Source of the DNA: an uncultured Collinsella sp.
GTDB lineage: Bacteria; Actinomycetota; Coriobacteriia; Coriobacteriales; Coriobacteriaceae
Length of the DNA stretch: 64,000 bases
Assembly (NCBI GenBank): GCA_900549745.1
Contig: URPJ01000005.1
Location: 31,300 to 95,299 of the forward strand
Direction of reading: 5' to 3'
The translations under genes were made by a program, and so were the position numbers. Positions 16,203 through 24,577 of the stretch are shown here, piece by piece (the stretch's first letter is position 1; each line of letters opens with the position of its first letter). A model generated the notes under the pieces. It worked only from the letters and a program-made list of their open reading frames with translations. It was not told the origin of the DNA and ran no database searches.

Positions 16203-17141
16203 CTAGCGGGATTTCTGCCTGGTGCTATCGAGATTCTGCCTCGCTGCTCGATAGCTCGAAGGAGTGCACCCCATTTGTTCTTTAAATACCTGGCCAAGAT
16301 GGCTTGCTGTCGCAAAGCCGCATTGGCGCGCGACTGTCTGGACCGTTCGCGTGGTGTGTGCCAAAAGTTCGCAAGCACGGTTTACGCGGTATGCGCGCAG
16401 ATATGCCGCCGGGGTCGTTCCTGCGCAAGCTTCGATAATGCGGTAACACTCTCTTTCGCTTACGCCGGCTGCAGATGCCATCTGGCGCACATCTATAGCG
16501 GCTGCATAGTTTGCGCGGATATAGTCCAGGATTGCCTTGAACTGTACGTCGCGGTTGGTCATCCAAGAGGCGTTGTCGGAGGAAAAGAGCGGTTCGGCCT
16601 TGGCGTAAATCTGAATCCAGAGCTCTGACAAGCTATTCCGAAGCGCCATCTCGTTCTGCGGCCGTTGAAGGTCGTGGTTAAAGGAACTCTTTAGCAAATC
16701 GATAAAGGGCATATCGTCGGGGTTGGTGGGCGACCATTTGAGCACATCGACGCCTCGACATTGCAGCAAAGGATTGATATAGCGCTTTTGAAGGCGTCCC
16801 GCGGGATCGCCGAGCATCGACGGCTGAAAGATATGCAACATTTGAATGGCTGGTGCCGAATTGGGTGATTGCAGCGTGCTGTGCAAAACGCCGCCGTTGA
16901 TAAAGCCGGCGGACCCTTCCTCAAAGCGTACGTGCTCATGAGCCGCGCGCGTTCGATAGTCAATCGCTCCCTGCTCCATGTAGAAAAGCTCAACTTCGGA
17001 ATGCCAGTGCCAGGGGACGGAATTGCCCGGATAGCGAGCGAATTCTGCGCGTTCGGCAATATAGGGCCAGTCTTCGGCGGTCTCGGGAAACGCTTCCTCG
17101 CGTCCTCCGCGGTGCAATTCTATGTGATCCATGTTTCGCAT
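16203..17141 (-). CDS. AraC-family regulator with cupin sensor domain
   Basis: This 312-residue protein has an N-terminal cupin-like domain (VPWHWHSEVELFYMEQG, about residues 42-58) and a C-terminal AraC double HTH (IDVRQMASAAGVSERECYRII... and QTVARQCGFATASHLGQVFKEQMGCTPSSYR). AraC proteins of this layout commonly activate sugar or stress genes. The HAD gene is 56 bases downstream and may be cotranscribed. The effector is unknown. Confidence 0.9.
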   Translation of the reverse strand: MRNMDHIELHRGGREEAFPETAEDWPYIAERAEFARYPGNSVPWHWHSEVELFYMEQGAIDYRTRAAHEHVRFEEGSAGFINGGVLHSTLQSPNSAPAIQMLHIFQPSMLGDPAGRLQKRYINPLLQCRGVDVLKWSPTNPDDMPFIDLLKSSFNHDLQRPQNEMALRNSLSELWIQIYAKAEPLFSSDNASWMTNRDVQFKAILDYIRANYAAAIDVRQMASAAGVSERECYRIIEACAGTTPAAYLRAYRVNRACELLAHTTRTVQTVARQCGFATASHLGQVFKEQMGCTPSSYRAARQNLDSTRQKSR

Positions 17142-17166
17142 GGCATCAGTATAAAGCGCGATGGGC

Positions 17167-17376
17167 TTAGATTGCTCTTGCCTGTTCGGGGAACGCCTTG
17201 TCTAGGGATGCTTGGAGCTTTTCGAAGGATGCTCGTAAGTTGAGGCTCTGATCGGCTGAGCGCTTGGTTATTGTGGTGGGGGAGTCGAGGAGGCCGTCTC
17301 TCTGTGTCGGGGGGAAGGAGAAAAGGTCTGCATGTTTTAGGGATGGCTGCTGCGCTGCGTCATTGGAAGAATGCAT
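17167..17376 (-). CDS. Small hypothetical ORF
   Basis: A 69-codon frame with ATG at 17376 and GAGGAGG about ten bases upstream encodes a Ser/Ala/Leu-rich peptide with no recognisable motif. It may be spurious. Directly upstream on the same strand is an open frame without a start codon, ending NARDLAARPVRNLLVDIEEAA (stop near 17380), that could be the tail of a decayed gene. Confidence 0.3.
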   Translation of the reverse strand: MHSSNDAAQQPSLKHADLFSFPPTQRDGLLDSPTTITKRSADQSLNLRASFEKLQASLDKAFPEQARAI

Positions 17377-17630
17377 GCTTATGCGGCCTCCTCGATGTCC
17401 ACCAAAAGGTTGCGCACGGGGCGTGCTGCTAGGTCCCGTGCGTTGGCAGTATTATGCCGCGGCTTCTGCAAAGAAGCGCTAAAGAAAGGCTTAACCTGGT
17501 TTGATGTTACGATGAAACCGCAGGTCAAAGCTATCGAGTAACACTCTTGAAAGGTTTTGAGCTTAAGGGCTTTCTAAGGTTTGTGACGCGGATGTGGCTC
17601 GCCTGTGTGGGGCGTGTGGATGGCTCGTTC
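17377..17630. other. Gene remnant and repeat relic
   Basis: The minus strand carries the start-less open frame described for the small ORF at 17167. GATGAAACCGCAGGTC (from about 17511) matches the middle of the repeats at 21847-21968 and 35786-35906, so a decayed copy of that element probably lies here (about 17505-17543). No functional gene is supported. Confidence 0.4.
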
Positions 17631-18620
17631 CTAGCGCTGCGGCTCTGCGGCGCGCACCTGCTCGACGACCTTTTCCATCGTGGCGTCGATGCGGTCTTTC
17701 TTGAGCTCACATTCCCAGACGGTGATGGGCGTCCAGCCCATTTGAGTGAGTGCTGCCACGGCAGCGCGGTCGCGCTCGACATTGCGGCGGAACTTGGCTT
17801 CCCAAAATTCAACATTGCGTTTGGGCTGGCTCGGATTGCACTTGGGGCAGCGATGCCAAAAGCAGCCATTGACAAAGATGGCAATCTTGCGCCCGGGGAA
17901 GGCGATATCGGGCTTGCCGGGGACCTTCCATTCCAAGCGATAACCCGTGAGGCCAGCGGCTCGCAGGCGTTGACGAACGAGCAGCTCGGGCTTGGTGTTG
18001 GCGCGTTTGTTGCCTTTCATGGACTTTTTGATGGCGGCACGACGGCGTACCAGCTCGCGCTCGTCGGCGGAAAGGTCCGAGGTGTCGATGCCGTCGAGTA
18101 GGCCGGGTTTGGGACGCTTCTTGCTGCGGCGCTTAGGTGCGCGCTTGGGCCTGGAAGCGGGCTCGTCGTTCGTGGTGGCCTCGGCGTCGTTGGCAGTGCC
18201 GTTGGCCTCAAGCCGATCTTCCTTCAACTCAATCAGAGCATCGATAAGCCCTTTGTCGGCGGGCATCCACTCAACCGTGGCAAGCGAGGTGCGCGGAATC
18301 CAGCGGATATCGAGCTGGCGGTCGTGCTTCTGGGGCTCGCCAGACTCTTTAGCCAGCGAGCAGTAGTAGCACTCCATGGAGAGATGAAAATCGGGGTAAT
18401 CGTACTCAACGGTATAGAAATCGCGCAGGTTGGTGACCTTCACCTGCAGCTCTTCCATGAGCTCGCGGCGTACAGCGTCCTCGGGCGTCTCGCCGCGCAT
18501 GAGCTTGCCACCGGGGAACTCCCAAAGTCCCTGCATGTCGCCATAGCCGCGCTGCACGGCAAGCAGCTCATCGGATCCTTCCTTGCGAATGATCCCAGCG
18601 GCAACATGAACAGTCTTCAA
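17631..18620 (-). CDS. Nudix hydrolase fused to Vsr-type mismatch endonuclease
   Basis: The 329-residue protein joins two DNA-quality-control domains. Residues 1 to about 130 are a MutT-like Nudix hydrolase with a near-complete box, GKLMRGETPEDAVRRELMEE (from residue 38; Gln replaces the usual late Gly). A basic linker (RPKRAPKRRSKKRPK) follows. The C-terminal third is very-short-patch-repair endonuclease: NTKPELLVRQRLRAAGL, PGKPDIAFPGRKIAIFVNGCFWHRC. I choose TTG at 18620, preceded by AAAGGA; the longer frame to 19187 overlaps the divergent ABC gene and its extra residues look non-coding. MutT proteins remove oxidised nucleotides and Vsr nicks T:G mismatches. No cytosine methylase is adjacent. 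Confidence 0.88.
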   Translation of the reverse strand: MKTVHVAAGIIRKEGSDELLAVQRGYGDMQGLWEFPGGKLMRGETPEDAVRRELMEELQVKVTNLRDFYTVEYDYPDFHLSMECYYCSLAKESGEPQKHDRQLDIRWIPRTSLATVEWMPADKGLIDALIELKEDRLEANGTANDAEATTNDEPASRPKRAPKRRSKKRPKPGLLDGIDTSDLSADERELVRRRAAIKKSMKGNKRANTKPELLVRQRLRAAGLTGYRLEWKVPGKPDIAFPGRKIAIFVNGCFWHRCPKCNPSQPKRNVEFWEAKFRRNVERDRAAVAALTQMGWTPITVWECELKKDRIDATMEKVVEQVRAAEPQR

Positions 18621-18768
18621 CAGGAGTCCTTTCTCAACATCAACACGTGGCAGGGTAGCTACTCGTACCTTACACAACGGTAAGGCAAGCGTAAGCCATA
18701 TCGATGGTAGCCGACTCGTCTTCTTGCGACTATAGATGCCGTAGACTAATTGCAAGAAAGGACTCGGT

Positions 18769-19554
18769 ATGCAAACCACGCACATGGCGACCCCGGTACT
18801 GGAGGCCGCGCATCTCGAAAAGGTATACGGAGCGCTGGGCAACGTGACGCGCGCGCTCAACGACGTCAGCTTTACCGTCAACCGCGGCGAATTTGTTGGC
18901 ATCATGGGCGCTTCGGGATCGGGCAAGTCGACCCTGCTCAACTGCGTGTCGACCATCGATAGCGCCACAAGTGGCACGATCCGCATCAACGGGCAGGACG
19001 TAACACGCATGAAGCAGGCTAAGCTTTCGCAGTTCCGCCGCGAGGAGCTCGGCTTTATCTTCCAGGACTCCAACCTGCTCGATACGCTCACGGCACGCGA
19101 GAACATCGCCCTGCCGCTCACCATCGCCCGCACAAACTCGGCAGAGATCTCGACCCGCGTGCAGGATGTGGCAGCGCGTCTGTCCATCAGTCAGGTGCTC
19201 GACAAGTATCCCTACCAGATGTCCGGCGGTCAGCAGCAGCGCGTTGCCGCAGCTCGCGCGCTCGTCACCGACCCCACCATGATCATGGCCGACGAGCCCA
19301 CCGGCGCCCTCGATTCCAAGAGCGCTCGCCTGCTGCTCGAGAGCCTGGAGGCCCTCAATCGCCGCCTGCGCGCCACCGTGCTCATGGTGACGCACGACAG
19401 CTTTGCCGCCAGCTACACGAGCCGTGTGCTGTTTATTCGCGACGGCAAGATCTTCACCGAACTGCGCCGCGGCGACACCGACCGCCGAGAGTTCTTCGAC
19501 CGCATTATGGAGGTCGTTGCCATGATGGGCGGTGAGGGCTCCGATGCTCTGTAA
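18769..19554 (+). CDS. ABC transporter ATP-binding protein (BceA/MacB type)
   Basis: The 261-residue ATPase has Walker A GASGSGKST (about residues 47-55), a Q-loop in IFQDSN, signature MSGGQQQR, Walker B MIMADEP and the H-loop VTHD. It matches ATPases paired with FtsX-type permeases that export or sense antimicrobial peptides. The stop overlaps the permease start by 11 bases, so the two are coupled. No sensor kinase or response regulator, usual for Bce modules, is adjacent. Confidence 0.93.
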   Translation: MQTTHMATPVLEAAHLEKVYGALGNVTRALNDVSFTVNRGEFVGIMGASGSGKSTLLNCVSTIDSATSGTIRINGQDVTRMKQAKLSQFRREELGFIFQDSNLLDTLTARENIALPLTIARTNSAEISTRVQDVAARLSISQVLDKYPYQMSGGQQQRVAAARALVTDPTMIMADEPTGALDSKSARLLLESLEALNRRLRATVLMVTHDSFAASYTSRVLFIRDGKIFTELRRGDTDRREFFDRIMEVVAMMGGEGSDAL

Positions 19555-21745
19555 ACTCGCTTGGGGCAACGTCCGCCGCGCCGGCCGCGACTACCTCGTC
19601 TACCTTTTGACGCTCACCCTGGGCGTCACGGTCTTCTATGCCTTTAACACCATCTCAATGCAGGTCGACATCGCCGGCATCGATGAAGAGGGCTTGGCGC
19701 AGGTTATGGGCAGCATGCTCGGCGACCTGATGTACTTTTTGGCCGGTGTCATGGCCTTTTTGATGGTGTATGCCAATAACTTCATCATGAAACGCCGCAA
19801 AAAGGAGTTTGGCCTGTACCAGGTGCTCGGCATGGGGCGCGGGCGCGTCGCCACGATCATGGCGCTCGAGACGGTGATTGTCTCGGTGGTGGCCTTTGTC
19901 GCCGGCATTGTGCTGGGTGTGGGACTCTCCCAGCTCATGACGTTCTTTACGGCCTCGCTCTTTAAGACACAGATCGCCAATTTCCACTTCTTTTTCTCGA
20001 TGCATGCGTTCAATCTGACCCTTGCCTGCATGCTCGTAATGTTTGTGCTCACGCTACTGCTGAACCTCCGCGCCGTGCGTCGTACCAAACTCATCGAGCT
20101 TATGGGTGCCGAGCGTCGCAACGAGAGCATCAAGACACGCAACCCCTGGATCGCGATTGCCATCTTTGCCGTGGGTGCGGTGCTTGTGGGCGTGGCCTAT
20201 TACCGTCTGCTACGTGATGGGTTCCCGCTAACCGCGACGGACAGCAAGCTGCAAGAGGCCATGAACCAGTTTGGTATTACGACCGCTATGGTTACAGTGG
20301 GCAGCTTTGCCCTGTTCTGGGGACTCTCGGGCATGCTCATCAAGCTGCTGCAGAGCCTGCGCGGCGTGTATTGGCGCGGCCTCAACATGTTTACCGTGCG
20401 CCAGCTTGCGGCCAAAGTCAACACGGTGTGCTTTTCGATGGGCGTCATCGCGATGCTCCTGTTTTTGGCCATCACCTCGGTGACGTGCGGTATGTCGATT
20501 GCCAATGTGATGAACGAAAACCTGGAGCGCTATAACCCTGTTGACGTGTCTCAGACGTATGTCTATTACACGCCCGATACGCTCGACTACTACAAAGAAT
20601 ATGTCAATCCGTTTGAAGCCGACCGCATGGTGCTAGCCGATACAACGGTCGATTTGTACTCCGCATGGCACGGCAAGGGCAAGTCGGCGGACAACAACGA
20701 CGAGACCGGCAAGAAGGTCAATATCGCCGATGTTGCCGGTGAGCATGTTCAGATCGATTCGTATCTGAGTTACCCGTTTGGCGGTTCGAATCCTTCGGTG
20801 TCTGCGGGTGAGATGTGCAAGACCATGGGCGAAAAGCTCCCCAAGGCGCTCGGGGGTAGCAATGCCGATACGATGGGTCTGTTTGTGACGCCGGCGAGCC
20901 AGTACAACAAACTGCGCCAGATGATGGGCGAGGAGCCGGTGAGCATTGGCCGCGACCAGTACCTGCTTACGTGTGATATGGGCGGTGAGCTGGGCGACCT
21001 GTACACCAAGTACATGGCCGGCGGCCATACCCTCACCTTGGGCGGGCATGAGCTCAAGCCCGCAACCGATAAGTCGGACAAGGACACGGCGGCCATCGCC
21101 AACTCGGCGATGGGCAGTAATCCGGGTACCGTCGTCGTTGCCGACGAGCTGTTGTCCCAACTTAATCTGCAGCCGTATTCCAGTAGCCTGCTCGTTAATT
21201 ACAAACAGGGGATGGATACGACCGAGGCAGACGAGAGCATTAAATACACTTTGCTCGACAATCTGCTCGTTGACGGCAAGGAGCCGGGGTCATGGGGAAT
21301 CTTCATCACACGCTCCGAGATGTACACGCAAGCAGCGCAAATGAACGGCATGATTAGCTATCTGGCCATCTACATTGGCTTTGTACTGGTCGTTGCGTGC
21401 GCGGCGATACTGTCGATCCAGCAGCTCTCCAATGTGGCCGACGGCAGCCGCAGCTATCGTGTGCTGGCACAGATCGGCTGTGACGACCGCCAGATTCGCC
21501 ATTCGGTGATGGCGCAGCAAGCGGTATTCTTCTTGTTCCCGCTGGCAGTGGGCCTGGCGCACTCCTTTGTGGCACTTAAGGTGATCATCGAGCTGGTGAG
21601 CATATTCGGAGATATGAGCATCGGCGGCACCGTGGGCCTCACCTGTGCAATCTTCCTGGCAGCATACGGTGGCTACTTCCTGGTGACCTACCTCATGAGC
21701 GCCGGCATGGTACAAGCTGCCATCGCTACCCGCTACAGCGAGTAA
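19544..21745 (+). CDS. FtsX-like ABC permease (BceB type)
   Basis: The 733-residue permease has about ten membrane segments: one near residue 25, a cluster through about residue 320, and three at the C terminus. A large extracytoplasmic domain of roughly 250 residues lies at about 330-590. This layout is the BceB/VraG pattern for peptide-antibiotic resistance. ATG at 19544 lies inside the end of the ATPase gene. Loops such as MKRRKKEFGLYQVLGMGRGRV are typical of the coupling region. The substrate is unknown. Confidence 0.9.
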   Translation: MLCKLAWGNVRRAGRDYLVYLLTLTLGVTVFYAFNTISMQVDIAGIDEEGLAQVMGSMLGDLMYFLAGVMAFLMVYANNFIMKRRKKEFGLYQVLGMGRGRVATIMALETVIVSVVAFVAGIVLGVGLSQLMTFFTASLFKTQIANFHFFFSMHAFNLTLACMLVMFVLTLLLNLRAVRRTKLIELMGAERRNESIKTRNPWIAIAIFAVGAVLVGVAYYRLLRDGFPLTATDSKLQEAMNQFGITTAMVTVGSFALFWGLSGMLIKLLQSLRGVYWRGLNMFTVRQLAAKVNTVCFSMGVIAMLLFLAITSVTCGMSIANVMNENLERYNPVDVSQTYVYYTPDTLDYYKEYVNPFEADRMVLADTTVDLYSAWHGKGKSADNNDETGKKVNIADVAGEHVQIDSYLSYPFGGSNPSVSAGEMCKTMGEKLPKALGGSNADTMGLFVTPASQYNKLRQMMGEEPVSIGRDQYLLTCDMGGELGDLYTKYMAGGHTLTLGGHELKPATDKSDKDTAAIANSAMGSNPGTVVVADELLSQLNLQPYSSSLLVNYKQGMDTTEADESIKYTLLDNLLVDGKEPGSWGIFITRSEMYTQAAQMNGMISYLAIYIGFVLVVACAAILSIQQLSNVADGSRSYRVLAQIGCDDRQIRHSVMAQQAVFFLFPLAVGLAHSFVALKVIIELVSIFGDMSIGGTVGLTCAIFLAAYGGYFLVTYLMSAGMVQAAIATRYSE

Positions 21746-21781
21746 CAAGCGGGCAAAATCGTCGCAAAATCAGAGGCGTAT

Positions 21782-21823
21782 GACCGCCGCGAAGGGACCA
21801 GGGGCCCTTTCGCGGCGGTTTTT
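21782..21823 (+). terminator. Terminator after the BceAB-like operon
   Basis: ACCGCCGCGAAGGG pairs with CCCTTTCGCGGCGGT, followed by TTTTTG. Confidence 0.85.
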
Positions 21824-21846
21824 GCCAACCTGGCGCGTCTCAGATA

Positions 21847-21968
21847 CAAGTGAGTAGACTTTTTTTGAACCTGCCGAGCACATCGCGACAAATGATCGAT
21901 GAAACCGCAGGTTAGAGCTGTGGCGTTTTAGGGTGTGCTCGGCCTTCTGCAAAAAGCCTACTCACTTG
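21847..21968. repeat. MITE-like element copy A
   Basis: CAAGTGAGTAGACTTTTT at the left and its near complement at the right (AAAAAGCCTACTCACTTG) bound a 122-bp element. An inner perfect inverted repeat is GCCGAGCACA/TGTGCTCGGC. A homologous copy lies at 35786-35906, and similarity continues for about 90 bases on the right through the CCTGCCAAAATAAACCTG hairpin. Confidence 0.85.
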
Positions 21969-22037
21969 GTTTTTCTGCTAGAAGACCGCCACGAGGGAAG
22001 GCAACTCCCTTACGTCGGTTTGGACGTTTGCCCAGAT

Positions 22038-22077
22038 AAAACCTGCCAAAATAAACCTGTTCCTTTTTGGCAGGTTA
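22038..22077 (-). terminator. Terminator for the membrane LuxR gene
   Basis: AACCTGCCAAAA and TTTTGGCAGGTT form a 12-bp stem that begins at the stop codon of the minus-strand gene and ends in TTTTATC. The same sequence forms the right end of the surrounding repeat. Confidence 0.75.
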
Positions 22078-23040
22078 TCGCTTCCAAAAGTGGAGGATGA
22101 GCGTCGTGCGGTTTTGCTGTTCGGTTTTGACCAGGATGTTGTGGATGTGGGTCTTGACGGTGCCCACGGCAAGGAATAGCTCGTCAGCGATCTCTTGGTT
22201 CGATTTGCCCAGTACGACCAGACGCATAACTTCGGTCTCACGGTTGGAGAGCTTGTAGGCGTTGCGATAGAAGGGCATCTGCTCTTCGATGTGTCGATCA
22301 AGATCGCTGACGTTCTTTTCCTCGGGCGCCTCCTGCATGCGGATTGAAAGCACGTGGTAGGAGTAGATGATCAGCAGAATCGCAAAGTAGCAGGCAAAGA
22401 CGTTTTCGCTAAAGTTGCGCTCGGACAGATATAGTTGCAGCCAAGAGGGCGCCAGACTCATGGGGACAATCAGAATGTTGTAGAAATCCTCGGCAACGAT
22501 GCAACCGACCAGAATAGCGCCGATAATCAGGTGCTTTCGTTGGTTGTTAACGCGTGCCTTCAGCTCGACTTGCGTGCTCTTGCGTGCCGTCCAAAAGATA
22601 TATAGCCCCACGAAAACAAGGAATACCTGACGCATCGTGTAGTAGAGCCATTGATGAATGGGGCCGTAGGGGACAGCGACGATAATCAGCAGCTCGCTCA
22701 GCAAGAACGTTGCGACGGGAATGACAAACTGCTTTTTTGAATGCTTGTCGAGCAAATCCATGGCAATGAGCCAAATAAAAGCCTGCGAAGCGGTCGCCAC
22801 AAAGGTCCGCAACACAGGCATGGTAATTGAGTAATAGTCGCTGGCTGGAAAACTCTGGTTTTGCAGCGTGTATTCAAAAAAGAAAATCTCGGTCATCTCG
22901 ATGGCATAGCAGATAAATACGCCGCTGCCATAGATAAAGAAGCGTCGACGAGACGAGGCATAGGCGGCAAGCGAGAGCACCGCCGTCACAATACAGATCA
23001 CGAGTATCGCTAGGGTATAGAAGAACATCAGGGTGTTCAT
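22075..23040 (-). CDS. Membrane-embedded LuxR-family regulator
   Basis: The 321-residue protein has about seven membrane segments in residues 1-235 and a C-terminal LuxR HTH (KLSNRETEVMRLVVLGKSNQEIADELFLAVGTVKTHIHNILVKT, about 262-306). This fused layout is frequent in Coriobacteriia. It is divergent from the agmatine genes, whose first gene begins 330 bases away, so it probably controls them. The signal sensed by the membrane part is unknown. A homologue with an amber codon lies at 29903. Confidence 0.9.
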   Translation of the reverse strand: MNTLMFFYTLAILVICIVTAVLSLAAYASSRRRFFIYGSGVFICYAIEMTEIFFFEYTLQNQSFPASDYYSITMPVLRTFVATASQAFIWLIAMDLLDKHSKKQFVIPVATFLLSELLIIVAVPYGPIHQWLYYTMRQVFLVFVGLYIFWTARKSTQVELKARVNNQRKHLIIGAILVGCIVAEDFYNILIVPMSLAPSWLQLYLSERNFSENVFACYFAILLIIYSYHVLSIRMQEAPEEKNVSDLDRHIEEQMPFYRNAYKLSNRETEVMRLVVLGKSNQEIADELFLAVGTVKTHIHNILVKTEQQNRTTLILHFWKR

Positions 23041-23177
23041 CTGTCACCGTCCCATCTCATTTATTCTATGGCCGAGCTCTGTATACCTTGTGGGATATAG
23101 ACGTCTCAACCCTTCGTTTCATTGCGGATTAGGCGCCGAGATACAGCATAGCCGTATACCGTTCGCGGTTCTAGATG

Positions 23178-23236
23178 GTAAACCCCCTGTAAACTCTTGA
23201 CCTGCGGGTTTATATTGGTTTAGAGGGGGTGTAACT
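23178..23236 (+). promoter_or_regulatory. Inverted repeat upstream of the agmatine genes (candidate operator)
   Basis: GGTAAACCCCCTGTAAAC (from 23178) faces GTTTAGAGGGGGTGTAAC (ending at about 23235) in inverted orientation with few mismatches. Similar TAAACCTGC sequences precede the amidohydrolase gene at 30976-31014. ATGAACGGT (23239-23247) follows. Binding by the adjacent LuxR protein is inferred. Confidence 0.6.
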
Positions 23237-23370
23237 CCATGAACGGTCTTTAATCCCGAATAAACTAGGTAAAAATTGCATACGGGTGAATGATGGTCTT
23301 GTCAACACGAGGCGTGATGTTCGAGCGCCTCATAGTAATAGTCGGCAAGACCGGCGGAAAGGAAATCGAC

Positions 23371-24444
23371 ATGGCACTGCCTAAGGATTTCATCGACACC
23401 AACGACTTCACCAAAGAGCAGATCCTGGCTATCGAGGATCTTGGTCTGGCAATGAAGAAGGCCATCAAGGTTGACGGTTATTATCCGCACCTGCTCCGCA
23501 ACAAGAGCCTTGGCATGATCTTCCAGCAGGTCTCCACCCGCACTCGTCTTTCCTTCGAGACCGCTATGACCGACCTCGGCGGCCATGCTCAGTTCTATGG
23601 CCCTGGCACCATCCAGCTCGGCGGTCACGAGTCCCTGGGCGACACCGCTCGCGTTATGGGCTCGCTGCTCGACATCATGATGGCTCGCGTTGACCGTCAC
23701 AAGGACGTCGTCGGCCTCGCCGAGGGCTCCGCTGTGCCCGTCATCAACGGCATGTCCGAGTTCAACCATCCCACGCAGGAGATGGGCGACCTCATGACCA
23801 TGCTCGAGAACCTCCCCGAGGGCAAGAAGATCGAGGACTGCACCCTGGCCTTCATCGGCGACGCCACCCAGGTCTGCGTCTCCCTCATGTTCATCGCCTC
23901 CAAGGTCGGCATGAAGTTTGTCCAGTTTGGACCTAAGGGCCACCAGATCCCCGACGGCGGCCTGCACGTTGGCACCGTCGAGGAGCGCGCCGAGTTCGGC
24001 AAGCAGATGATGGCCATCGCCGAGGAGAACTGCAAGGTCTCCGGCGGCTCTGTCGTCATCTCCGACGACATCGAGTGCATCAAGGGCGCCGACTTCATCT
24101 ACACCGACGTGTGGTATGGCCTGTACGACGAGGAGGTCTCGGGCGAGAACTACATGGACGTGTTCTATCCCAAGTATCAGGTCACCATGGACATGATGAA
24201 CTTTGCCGGCCCCAACTCCAAGTTCATGCACTGCCTGCCGGCCACCCGCAACGAGGAGGTCGTCGACGAAGTCATGGACGATCCCGAGCGCTCCCTGTGC
24301 TGGGTCGAGGCCGAGAACCGCAAGCACTCCATCCGTGCTCTCCTTGCCGCCCTGGGCAAGCGCACCCCGCTCAACGACGAGGGTGTCGAGTACTCCGCCA
24401 AGGCTGAGCTCCACGCCGCTCTCGAGGCTCTCGAGCAGCTCTAA
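23371..24444 (+). CDS. ptcA: Putrescine carbamoyltransferase
   Basis: The 357-residue protein is an ornithine-carbamoyltransferase-family enzyme with the carbamoyl-phosphate motif STRTRLS (about residue 55), HPTQE and HCLPATR. The region TDVWYGLYDEE followed by VFYPKYQV is the pattern of enterococcal putrescine carbamoyltransferase rather than the SMG loop of ornithine enzymes. It converts N-carbamoylputrescine and phosphate to putrescine and carbamoyl phosphate. ATG at 23371 follows GGAAAGGA. Neighbouring antiporter and agmatine deiminase genes confirm the pathway. Carbamate kinase, needed to harvest ATP, is absent from the window. Confidence 0.93.
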   Translation: MALPKDFIDTNDFTKEQILAIEDLGLAMKKAIKVDGYYPHLLRNKSLGMIFQQVSTRTRLSFETAMTDLGGHAQFYGPGTIQLGGHESLGDTARVMGSLLDIMMARVDRHKDVVGLAEGSAVPVINGMSEFNHPTQEMGDLMTMLENLPEGKKIEDCTLAFIGDATQVCVSLMFIASKVGMKFVQFGPKGHQIPDGGLHVGTVEERAEFGKQMMAIAEENCKVSGGSVVISDDIECIKGADFIYTDVWYGLYDEEVSGENYMDVFYPKYQVTMDMMNFAGPNSKFMHCLPATRNEEVVDEVMDDPERSLCWVEAENRKHSIRALLAALGKRTPLNDEGVEYSAKAELHAALEALEQL

Positions 24445-24577
24445 GCCTCAAGGCTTCTAAAAGCACGTTTGCGGGCGGCGGATGCTCGTCTCCTGTCGCC
24501 CGCTCACCGAGGCCCAAGCAATTGCCTTAATACCTTAGGGCCTCGGATCTGTCCAAGACTGAGCGAAGGAGCTCATC
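24445..24577 (+). promoter_or_regulatory. Two stem-loops between ptcA and the first antiporter
   Basis: GCGGGCGG pairs with GTCGCCCGC (about 24472-24505) and CCGAGGCCC pairs with GGGCCTCGG (about 24509-24548). Neither has a T run, so they may stabilise or process the mRNA rather than terminate it. GCGAAGGAG precedes the next start. Confidence 0.6.

Noticed and set aside
18621..19187. N-terminal extension of the Nudix-Vsr frame
   Set aside because: It runs antisense through the ABC ATPase gene and its residues look random. A TTG start with a good ribosome-binding site at 18620 fits the Nudix domain.
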